Assembly: GCA_017940895.1 (NCBI GenBank)
Contig: JAGAXM010000019.1
Span: 37,673-101,672 of the forward strand
Length of the DNA: 64,000 nucleotides
Reading direction: 5' to 3'
From: Clostridiales bacterium
Lineage (GTDB): Bacteria; Bacillota; Clostridia; Saccharofermentanales; Saccharofermentanaceae
Positions 57,127 through 64,000 of the stretch are shown piece by piece. Every line of letters starts with the position of its first letter. The first letter of the stretch is position 1. A model generated the notes under the pieces. That model did not search any database. It worked only from the letters and a program-made list of their open reading frames with translations, and was not told the DNA's origin. Both the position numbers and the translations under genes were made by a program.

Positions 57127-57795
57127 TTACGACCACTCGAAGTTCTCTTTACCGGCACCCAGCTCGAAATGATGCTTTATTATTCCCTTGTCTATTCCGG
57201 ACATGGGGCCGCTCTTATATGTCAGAGTTACCTTATTGCCTTTGCCCGTGATATTGAAGTTCTGCTTATTGATCGCGGTCGGCGCCAGGAGAGCCGCCTC
57301 GATCCCTTTGTTGAACCACTCCGGTGCTTCACCCTCATAGCTGCTGACCTGTTCTTTGGTCTTGCTCTTATGGGGCACACCCTGATTCTTGCCGTGACCT
57401 ACCGCGATAATGCTTACGATCTTCTTGCTTTGTACCAGACCTTTTACATAACCCCTGTTGAACGTTCCCGCCATCCACCAGGTGTTAAGACCGTTTGCTT
57501 GGGCATAAAGGCAGAGGTCGGAGCCGGCGTATCCGAGCTGCTCATCTATGTCTGTTCTGTCCTCACCCGCCAGAACGAAGTATGAATGAACTTCCTTTCC
57601 GCTCATCAGCGTCTTACCCAGGAAACTTAACGGACTCTTCTCACTCTCGATCAACGCGATCGCGAGGTCGTAGGTCCTGTTCAGCTCATCGACTCTTGTC
57701 TGTAAAGTGCTCTTCTCTTCATCAGTTAAAGGCGTCCCGTCAAACTGTCTTACGGTGTGCCTCTCCTTCATCGCCTGTCTCATTTGCTCAGTCAT
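57127..57795 (-). CDS. Nitroreductase-family protein
   Basis: 222 residues. RHTVRQFDGTPLTDEEK at the N-terminus is the FMN-phosphate site; GYAGSDLCLYAQANGLNTWWMAG, in part, and GIEAALLAPTAINKQNF are further flavin contacts, of the TM1586-like branch. It should reduce a nitro or quinone-like substrate with NAD(P)H. It lies between the XRE gene and the ferredoxin-type membrane gene; no shared operon signal is seen. Confidence 0.85.
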   Translation of the reverse strand: MTEQMRQAMKERHTVRQFDGTPLTDEEKSTLQTRVDELNRTYDLAIALIESEKSPLSFLGKTLMSGKEVHSYFVLAGEDRTDIDEQLGYAGSDLCLYAQANGLNTWWMAGTFNRGYVKGLVQSKKIVSIIAVGHGKNQGVPHKSKTKEQVSSYEGEAPEWFNKGIEAALLAPTAINKQNFNITGKGNKVTLTYKSGPMSGIDKGIIKHHFELGAGKENFEWS

Positions 57796-57845
57796 TCTGT
57801 TCTCCTTATTCCGATCGTTATTACTTCATTCGAATATGTCATTCC

Positions 57846-58664
57846 TCACAAAGCCTTCTTCGGGCAGTTCTTCGTACACTCCATACAAAGTATACATTCA
57901 GTTCCGTTCTCGCGCTTGCGGGAGTTATCGGTTACATCAACATCCATCGGGCATACGCGCTTGCACTTTCCGCACGAGATGCACTTGCTCTTATCGCATT
58001 TAATACGGATCAGAGCGAAATAACTCATCGGCTTCAGGAACACAGTGATGGGACAGATATACTTGCAGAACGCCCTGTTATCCTTGAACGCGAACGCCAG
58101 GATGATACCGACTGCGTAATACAGCACGTTGCCTATAATAAAAGCCCAGAACATGATCCGCTCGATGTTGCCGACTTTCGCCAGGAACAGCGCCGCCACA
58201 AATATAAGAGACGCAGCGAAAACGATATAGCGGATCCAGCCGATAGCTTTTCGAGGCTGCGCGGGAGTCTTATAGGGCAAGAAGTCCAGCACCATCGCAG
58301 TCCAGCACGCGTACCCGCACCATCCCCTGCCGAAGATCAATGGTCCGAAGATCTTGGCGACGGCGTAGTGTATCGTGGCGGCTTCGAACACCCCTGTGAA
58401 AAGGTAATACCAGAAACCCTCGATCTGCATGTTCTCCTGACTGATCAGACCGAGATACACCAGCATGTAAAGTCCCACGAGCAGCTACACGACGCGGCGG
58501 GCATGCTTGTAATTCTTTATAAAAAGGAACACTCCGATCGCGATCGAGACCCCTATATAGCTGAAATTAAACAAGTAGAAGATATTATCTTTGGTCAGCC
58601 AAAGAGTGATCGCTACCGCCTCGAATATCGCGAGCATTATTAACGGCAAAGAATACTTTCTCAT
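57846..58664 (-). pseudogene. 4Fe-4S membrane protein interrupted by one in-frame TAG
   Basis: From ATG 58664 the frame runs 59 codons to TAG at 58485-58487, then continues in the same frame to 57846, 272 codons in all. The first part has two membrane helices. The second has four more, GRGWCGYACW, and two ferredoxin motifs CISCGKCKRVCP and CILCMECTKNCP at the C-terminus. This is the NapH/YccM/CcoG-like build. The stop replaces what was probably CAG. It is either a recent pseudogene, a sequencing error or suppressed. No frameshift is seen. Confidence 0.8.
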
Positions 58665-58717
58665 AAGAACCCCATTACAATAATACACCCGGAACCAATG
58701 TTCCGGGTGAAAGGTTA

Positions 58718-59107
58718 TTATTCATATTTACTTATTATGTAATCGGGTCTTACGGCAGAATCATCGATGCTCCAGACCTCATCTGACTCGGTGTAGCAGA
58801 TTATACCTATATCGCCTGACTGAACCCACAGATTATAACTGTCGTTCTCCCAACAGATACCCCAGAAATCACTCTTTCTGCAAGGCTCGAAGGTGAACAC
58901 TTCATTGTCATTTTCGGAATATATATTTACGACGATCATCTGATCGTGCTGAGTCATATATGCATAATACTTGCCGTCATAACTTGAAGTTTTCTCGATT
59001 GTAAAGCTGCCATACTCTGTTCCGGGAGCAGATGCGGAAACCAATGTGCAGGAACACATAATAAAAACCGCTACTATACTTAACAGAACCGAAAGAATCT
59101 TTCTCAT
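58718..59107 (-). CDS. Predicted lipoprotein or secreted protein, unknown
   Basis: 129 residues. A signal peptide MRKILSVLLSIVAVFIMCSC has a possible lipobox Cys at 20 (or 18). The mature domain of about 100 residues is beta-rich: KYYAYMTQHDQMIVVNIYSE and SYNLWVQSGDIGIICYTESDEVW, in part. No motif recognised. It lies between two other small envelope protein genes. Confidence 0.7.
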   Translation of the reverse strand: MRKILSVLLSIVAVFIMCSCTLVSASAPGTEYGSFTIEKTSSYDGKYYAYMTQHDQMIVVNIYSENDNEVFTFEPCRKSDFWGICWENDSYNLWVQSGDIGIICYTESDEVWSIDDSAVRPDYIISKYE

Positions 59108-59133
59108 TATCTTATCTCCTTAACCAGAAGAAT

Positions 59134-59517
59134 TTATCCCCAGGGACCATTGCCGTAACTGACGGATACTACAGTTCCGTGCTCGTCGAGTTCCATCCAA
59201 TACCCGTGACCGTCCTCGTCAAAGCAGACCCATCCGGGTCTTCTCAAAGCCACGTGTCCGTATTTCTTTTCGACATCCATTATGTTGTGACCGACAATGA
59301 ACCAATCGTTATATCTTAAGTCAGTCGGATGTGAAGCACAGAACAGCGCGTACATCCCGCCGATTACCAAGCAGGCAAAAATGGCTATGATCATCCCTGT
59401 GACTTTCTGATGCTTGCGCTTCTTAACAAAGAAAAGAACAATAAACACTGCGAGAAGAACCAGTATCAACGCCCCTATTCCCACAGAAAATATAATCTGT
59501 GTTACTGCATGATCCAT
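59134..59517 (-). CDS. Small membrane protein, unknown
   Basis: 127 residues with two membrane helices at about 8-30 and 40-60, then an outside domain of about 65 residues with DVEKKYGHVALRRPGW and DGHGYWMELDEHGTVVSV, which looks like a small beta-domain. No Shine-Dalgarno is clear before the ATG. Function unknown. Confidence 0.62.
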   Translation of the reverse strand: MDHAVTQIIFSVGIGALILVLLAVFIVLFFVKKRKHQKVTGMIIAIFACLVIGGMYALFCASHPTDLRYNDWFIVGHNIMDVEKKYGHVALRRPGWVCFDEDGHGYWMELDEHGTVVSVSYGNGPWG

Positions 59518-59585
59518 AAGAAATGTTTATCGTAACCCCCAATATAGATTTCGAGTGTTATTATTATTGCATGGAGGGAAGATAA

Positions 59586-59843
59586 ATGAACTGGAAATTT
59601 GTAAGAATTATTACGTTGCTTATACTGGCGTGCTTTATCGGATTTATTCTTTACAATCTTTACGACAGCCTGACTTATTCGGGAAATTATCCATACCCTA
59701 CGATCGCCGGTGATGTAACCGACTGGAAGGACAGATTCTTTATCGGAGTGTTCTTCCTGTGGCCGTTTTATACGATCCCCCTTATTGCAGATATAGTGTT
59801 GTTAATAATCTCGTGCATTAAGTTAAGATCAGCGGTAAAATAA
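59586..59843 (+). CDS. Small two-helix membrane protein, unknown
   Basis: 85 residues with membrane helices at about 6-28 and 52-78. GGAGGGAAGATAA precedes the ATG. It is probably co-transcribed with the gene at 59878, 34 bases downstream. Function unknown. Confidence 0.65.
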   Translation: MNWKFVRIITLLILACFIGFILYNLYDSLTYSGNYPYPTIAGDVTDWKDRFFIGVFFLWPFYTIPLIADIVLLIISCIKLRSAVK

Positions 59844-59877
59844 CATCTGCACTCTATCAGGAAGATTCGGAGGACTT

Positions 59878-60345
59878 ATGGCTGCTGATGTAAAGTTTAC
59901 GGTAAAAAAGGCAACGGATGAACAGGCTCTCATCCCTGCTACTGTTAGTGAGGAATTGGAGACAGAATTCGTTAAGAAGACAAAGTCGTCCTCCATCAAG
60001 CTTATCCCGATATCATTCATTGTCGCGGCAGTTATACTCGCGATCATCTTCGTGGTCGTATATTTCTTCAACAGACTGATAATAAGTGCATTGGCGCTTT
60101 TCTGCATCTTCTTTCCCATTTATTCGATATACGACGCGATCGCCACATCAAAGGCGCTCAAGAATCACGATTACGAATTCTTCTACGGTGAAGTAATCGG
60201 AAAGACAGACAGCGACAATTATGTGATCAGAGGTCTTGAAGAATGCAAGATCAGCGTCCTGTTCGGCAAAAAAGAATACAACGCAGGTGACCGCGCCATC
60301 GTCGCAAGGGTCAAGGACGATCTTAGCATCATCTCCGAAAAGTGA
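59878..60345 (+). CDS. Small membrane protein, unknown
   Basis: 155 residues. A charged N-terminus of 40 residues, two membrane helices at about 42-85, and a C-terminal cytoplasmic domain with YEFFYGEVIGKTDSDNYVIRG and YNAGDRAIVARVKDDLSII, in part, which resembles small beta-barrels. GGAGGACTT precedes the ATG. No function assigned. Confidence 0.68.
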   Translation: MAADVKFTVKKATDEQALIPATVSEELETEFVKKTKSSSIKLIPISFIVAAVILAIIFVVVYFFNRLIISALALFCIFFPIYSIYDAIATSKALKNHDYEFFYGEVIGKTDSDNYVIRGLEECKISVLFGKKEYNAGDRAIVARVKDDLSIISEK

Positions 60346-60553
60346 TTACTCCGCTTCCCGTTATCGAAGATAAACACTCCTGATAAAGTGAATCAAACGG
60401 ATGCTTTAAGACTTCATCTTTATCGCTGAAATGCCTGTAGAAAGTCTTTCTTGATATCCGGGCTTCCTGCGTGTAAATGTGGAGGCTCAAGGACAGTTTA
60501 TTACGGGCACTATAAAAGAAGGCGGCGAACAGCACTGCCAAATAGGAAATCAT
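60329..60553 (-). pseudogene. TetR-family regulator remnant
   Basis: A frame of 74 codons containing ARISRKTFYRHFSDKDEVL, the second half of a TetR HTH with its YRHF core. Upstream residues (KLSLSLHIYTQEA) look like the first HTH helix. The N-terminal start and the whole ligand-binding domain are missing, and it ends after about 18 residues. It is most likely a decayed regulator beside an acquired AT-rich gene. Confidence 0.6.
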
Positions 60554-60619
60554 GGCATAGCTGTTGATACAATTCTTGATTGGATTGCTTTAAAATGCGA
60601 ATTACGTTAGTATGATGCA

Positions 60620-62230
60620 ATGAATGGTCTGGGTTTGAATAGTAAGAAAAGCGATCGACTCTATATTATCAGCCTGGTTTTTGCCATAGGGCTGTTTCTG
60701 TTCACTCATCTTTATAAACTGGACAGTATCTTAGATATGTGGAACACAGATGAAGTTGGTCTCATTCTCAATGTTCAAAGTCTTGCAAAGTATGGAACTG
60801 ACAGATATGGGAATTCTTTTCCTATGTACCCCATCAATTATATAGGGGAACAAAGTCCTCTGTTTACATATCTGTATTTAATTGTATATAAGCTTTTTGG
60901 CTATTCGAGATTTTCCATACGAATGCTTACAGTAGTTTTTTCGATGATAGCAACTTTCTATTGGGGCAGGATCTATTATCTTTTGGGAACCAATAAACGC
61001 AAGAATACATTGATGATGGTTTTTGCGATGGCAGGTTTTCCTACAATAGTTTTATTGATGAGACTCGGGCTCGATTGCAATCTTATGTTTACGCTAACCC
61101 CGATATTTTTCTTTTATCTATTAAGGGCTGTTTACTCCGGAACAAATAAGGACTATGTTATTGCAGGCATTGCAGCCGGTATTATTCTTTATTCATACAT
61201 TCTTTCTCACCTGATACTGCCTTTTTTCCTGCTCTTTGTATTCGTTTATCTTATACGAATCCGCAAAATCCATAAAAGCAATATCATTGCTTTTATGATT
61301 CCGGTTATTTTGTTAGCAATTCCTCTTATTCCATTTCATATAGTAAATACATTCAGACTCGAACCGTTTTCTGTTTTTGGTATTTCCTATGTAAGCACTC
61401 CTGATAACAGAACTTCAGAAATCAGTGCATTGCAGATTCCGTCTCAGTTATTGATTAACTCTATTCCTCTTTTATTTTTTGATGCACAACCTTATTCGAC
61501 TATTTCTTATTTTGGAACTATTCATTGGATTAGTTTGCCATTCTTTATACTGGGACTAATACGCGGAACAAAAAAGACAGTAAACTGCTTTAAGAAGAAA
61601 GAATTCAATATGACCTCTTTGGTTACTATCTGGTTTTATGCAGTTTACTTAAGTAATAGTATGATCCTTGGAAAGGCTTATAGATTTAATCCAATCTTTT
61701 TCTCTGTAATATATTTGACGATTGAAGGAATTAATGAGTTTTTAGATCAGATTAGTGATAAGAAACGCAAAGCTGCATCTGTCGCAATTGGAATTTGTTA
61801 TGCCGTCAGCATTATGGGTTTTGCGATTTTCTATTTAGGTGGTTATTATACTCATAATTATTTACCTCAGTCTGTCGACGAGTATTGTGCTTATGATATG
61901 ACGAATGCATTAATCCGCGCTGAAGAATTGAGAACTGAGATCGGTGACAGAGATTTATATATCGGTAATTTCTGTTCTGTTCACGCACACTATCAGCTGG
62001 CATTAGATATCGACTCCAAAGATTTTTATCTGGATAAGAATGGTCAGGTTAGAGCAGATTATGAATCAGTCTACGGTAATAATTATTTCTATCTTGTAAG
62101 CGATCCATGGGATTCTGATATATATATGGTCAACGAAGGTAATACAGATTATTGCCAAATGCTTACAGACAGAGGATTTACGAATGAATACGTCGACCAT
62201 TACTACATTTTCTATAAAACTGACCTATAA
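60620..62230 (+). CDS. GT39-like membrane glycosyltransferase, AT-rich
   Basis: 536 residues with about eleven membrane helices. LDMWNTDEVGLI near 38-50 carries the acidic DE of the first outside loop that is catalytic in PMT/ArnT-type enzymes, and PINYIGEQSPLFTYLYLI follows. The C-terminal 110 residues are outside the membrane. It probably transfers a sugar from a lipid carrier to a cell-surface acceptor. Codons are strongly AT-rich against all neighbours, and there is no Shine-Dalgarno, so recent transfer is likely. Confidence 0.72.
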   Translation: MNGLGLNSKKSDRLYIISLVFAIGLFLFTHLYKLDSILDMWNTDEVGLILNVQSLAKYGTDRYGNSFPMYPINYIGEQSPLFTYLYLIVYKLFGYSRFSIRMLTVVFSMIATFYWGRIYYLLGTNKRKNTLMMVFAMAGFPTIVLLMRLGLDCNLMFTLTPIFFFYLLRAVYSGTNKDYVIAGIAAGIILYSYILSHLILPFFLLFVFVYLIRIRKIHKSNIIAFMIPVILLAIPLIPFHIVNTFRLEPFSVFGISYVSTPDNRTSEISALQIPSQLLINSIPLLFFDAQPYSTISYFGTIHWISLPFFILGLIRGTKKTVNCFKKKEFNMTSLVTIWFYAVYLSNSMILGKAYRFNPIFFSVIYLTIEGINEFLDQISDKKRKAASVAIGICYAVSIMGFAIFYLGGYYTHNYLPQSVDEYCAYDMTNALIRAEELRTEIGDRDLYIGNFCSVHAHYQLALDIDSKDFYLDKNGQVRADYESVYGNNYFYLVSDPWDSDIYMVNEGNTDYCQMLTDRGFTNEYVDHYYIFYKTDL

Positions 62231-62252
62231 TACACAGGTAATGAGCCCTGCG

Positions 62253-63611
62253 TCACAGCAAACCGCTTATGAGTATCACTATTATCAGAACAGGGAGAAT
62301 ATATTTAAAGTAAAAGATAAGCTTCCGGCTCATCTTAATTCCCGTACCGGTGTTGGTCTCCTTAAGATAATTATCGGCACCCCAGCCGAACTTCGTCGTA
62401 CAAAACAGCACGAAGATCAGAGAACCCAGCGGAAGCAGCAGATTGCTTACGAGAAAATCCTCGCTGTCCATAATGCCACGCTCTCCGATAAGATGAACAT
62501 CCTTAAGCACATTAAAGCCGAGTACACAGGGGATGCCCGTGATCAGCATGATGAGCCCGTCTATGTTAACTGCCTTTTTCCTGCTCCAGCCGAAGCTGTC
62601 CATCGACACTCCGACTATATTCTCGAACACTGCAAGCACCGTGGAGAAACTCGCGAAAGTCATGAAAACAAAGAACAAAGTACCCCACATCATTCCGCCC
62701 GGCATATCGATAAAGACACAGGGCAACGTAATGAAGATCAGCGACGGTCCTTCCGAAGGTTCTATCCCGAACGAGAAACATGCCGGGAATATGATAAGTC
62801 CGGATACGATCGCCACCAAAGTATCCAGCACACAGATCTGAACGGCCTCTCCGGTAAGAGAATTCTCTTTGGACATATAACTTCCGAATACTTCTATCGC
62901 GGCTATACCGAGACTCAGCGTAAAGAACGCCTGATTCATAGCGGCCGTGATCACATTCAGCAACCCCGCCTCCCTGATACTTTCAAGGTTCGGCAACAGG
63001 TAGAACTTCATGCCTTCCGATGCGTTCTCCAAAGTCAGACCCTTTACGGCAAGTGTGATTATGAGAAGTATGAGTCCTGTCATCATGAACTTGTTTACTC
63101 TTTCGAGTCCGTTCCTGACACCGAAGCTTAAGACGACAAATCCGGCGATAACCGTTATCGCCATGAAGATCAGCATTTCGACAGGATTGGCAAGCATATC
63201 CGAGAACACAGCTGTCACTTCAGCCGGAGTCTTATCAATAAAAACGCCTGTAAGGAACTTCCAGAAGTACGCGAGCATCCAGCCTGCGACCGTGGTGTAG
63301 TACATCATAAGCAAGCAGCTTCCGAAAAGGCAGATCCAGCCGTGAAGGTGCCACTTGCTGCCCTTCTTTTCGAGAGCTTTGTATCCGTCGACGATCGTCT
63401 TTCCGCTCGCGCGGCCGATGCTTAACTCCATCGTAAGCACAGGCAGCCCCATTACCACAAGGAAAAGCAGGTAAAACAGCACGAAAACAGCGCCGCCGTT
63501 CTGTCCGGCAACATAAGGAAACTTCCACACATTGCCGATACCGATGGCACACCCGGCACTTACGAGTATGAATCCTATTCTGCTGCCGAAGCTCTCGCGT
63601 TTCTTTTCCAT
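62253..63611 (-). CDS. Neurotransmitter:sodium symporter (NSS) family transporter
   Basis: 452 residues from ATG 63611 (AAGGA upstream). About eleven helices. SAGCAIGIGNVWKFPYVAGQNGGAVF, in part, is the first-helix sodium/substrate site; MELSIGRASGK, MNQAFFTLSLGI and FMTFASFSTVLAVFENIVG are further family motifs. It imports an amino acid, such as Trp, Leu or Tyr, with sodium. It converges on the glycosyltransferase gene. Upstream 63612-63783 holds no gene. Confidence 0.92.
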   Translation of the reverse strand: MEKKRESFGSRIGFILVSAGCAIGIGNVWKFPYVAGQNGGAVFVLFYLLFLVVMGLPVLTMELSIGRASGKTIVDGYKALEKKGSKWHLHGWICLFGSCLLMMYYTTVAGWMLAYFWKFLTGVFIDKTPAEVTAVFSDMLANPVEMLIFMAITVIAGFVVLSFGVRNGLERVNKFMMTGLILLIITLAVKGLTLENASEGMKFYLLPNLESIREAGLLNVITAAMNQAFFTLSLGIAAIEVFGSYMSKENSLTGEAVQICVLDTLVAIVSGLIIFPACFSFGIEPSEGPSLIFITLPCVFIDMPGGMMWGTLFFVFMTFASFSTVLAVFENIVGVSMDSFGWSRKKAVNIDGLIMLITGIPCVLGFNVLKDVHLIGERGIMDSEDFLVSNLLLPLGSLIFVLFCTTKFGWGADNYLKETNTGTGIKMSRKLIFYFKYILPVLIIVILISGLL

Positions 63612-63783
63612 CTGTTCCGTCCTTATTACGTCGCCACTATCATACAACGTTCGGAACGCTCTGTGAAATCTTTACTGTTGTTTATTGAATTAGTGTTTCA
63701 ACCACAGTGCCTTCTAAAATATCCTCTACTGTATCTAAGACCCAAACTCTAAAACCACAATTAACCAGCAACAAAAAAGCCCG

Positions 63784-64000
63784 TGTGAATGCTATTGAAA
63801 AAGTTTACCAAGTGATATTGAAATTGTTTACCACCTTCGCTACTGAATTAGTTTACCATCCTTAGTGAAGGAAAGCCAACCACTGGAGCCCCGGCCGGGG
63901 CTCCATTGGTTGGACGGCTCATTCAAGATCAAAATCTTCCACTTCGCCTTTAAGACGTCTTATGTCATCATCTCGACTATCGAGAGCTCTTTCTACCCAA
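63784..64000. mobile_element. End of an insertion sequence with three terminal repeats
   Basis: From TGTGAATG at 63784 three 20-base repeats follow at 63791-63810, 63814-63833 and 63839-63858, consensus GCTATTGAAWTWGTTTACCA. A 38-base hairpin (63876-63913) with a perfect GGAGCCCCGG/CCGGGGCTCC core lies after them, then the end of a gene on the minus strand. Multiple repeats at a TGT end are typical of IS21-type elements. The element runs off the right edge. Confidence 0.6.
63919..64000 (-). CDS. C-terminus of the insertion-sequence gene (partial)
   Basis: 26 residues visible, ending DIRRLKGEVEDFDLE and TGA at 63919-63921; charged and helical. It enters from the right edge. Position inside the element suggests a transposase or its helper protein; the fragment is too short to name. 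The hairpin at 63876-63913 would act as its terminator. Confidence 0.55.
   Translation of the reverse strand, partial: WVERALDSRDDDIRRLKGEVEDFDLE

Noticed and set aside
58485..58487. Pyrrolysine or other recoding at the TAG
   Set aside because: No pylT-like tRNA or downstream recoding stem is visible, and the protein family is not known to carry pyrrolysine; a CAG-to-TAG change is simpler.
57495..58643. 382-codon plus-strand frame
   Set aside because: It is antisense to both the nitroreductase and the ferredoxin-type gene, Arg/Ser/His-rich and without motifs.
62184..63131. 315-codon plus-strand frame
   Set aside because: It overlaps the end of the glycosyltransferase gene and is antisense to a clear NSS transporter.

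Overview
The window reads as a chromosomal segment of an anaerobic, low-to-moderate-GC Firmicute of the class Clostridia, probably a plant-fibre degrader from gut or rumen. The signs are consensus sigma-A promoters, strong AGGAGG ribosome binding sites, many lipobox lipoproteins, YesM/YesN-type regulators, an IscR-like Rrf2 regulator, several glycoside hydrolases and multi-domain GGDEF proteins. No rRNA, tRNA or CRISPR was seen. Family names come from motifs read by eye; no database search was possible.

Left part (1-22 kb) is mostly a sulfur block. Two minus-strand operons, metQ-alcohol dehydrogenase-AhpD-like-SGNH hydrolase (6250 to 3001) and metB/cgs-cysK-metN-metI (13534 to 9786), carry methionine/cysteine uptake and transsulfuration genes. 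Each is preceded by a consensus promoter, a short leader ORF with tandem Cys codons followed by Met, and a terminator overlapped by an alternative stem. This is classical leader-peptide attenuation. A third minus operon, iscS-iscU-glutamate-cysteine ligase-EgtC-like amidotransferase, diverges from an IscR-like gene (17484-17879). All four promoters carry a CCTAYT...ARTAGG inverted repeat, so a local sulfur/Fe-S regulon is likely. Between the met operons lies a CPBP protease-YtrA regulator-membrane protein operon with its own palindromic operator. A two-component system next to a beta-helix carbohydrate-binding lipoprotein follows.

Middle part (22-42 kb): a TetR-flavoprotein pair with two operators, a GH5 glycosidase, a three-sensor-module GGDEF protein, a GH16 lipoprotein, an AraC regulator, and a 1149-residue GGDEF/EAL protein. 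A sugar-sensing set (YesN, YesM and a membrane-anchored binding protein) lies beside a ChvE-GguA-GguB type ABC sugar transporter. mnmA follows.

Right part (42-64 kb) is accessory. It holds two candidate leaderless genes, a double-glycine leader peptide gene, a palindromic repeat cluster, and a degenerate PAP2 protein. A mannoside operon under a divergent AraC gene encodes GH2 beta-mannosidase, AGE-type mannose isomerase, fructokinase and a circularly permuted GH3. Beyond it are a SUKH-like protein, a membrane XRE regulator, a nitroreductase, a ferredoxin-type membrane protein broken by one in-frame TAG, several small membrane proteins, a TetR remnant, an AT-rich GT39-like gene, an NSS transporter, and the end of an insertion sequence running off the right edge.

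Working picture: mannosides are hydrolysed to mannose, isomerised to fructose and phosphorylated; other sugars enter through the ABC transporter controlled by its binding-protein/kinase/regulator trio; sulfur amino-acid supply is set by an Rrf2 repressor plus ribosome-mediated attenuation.
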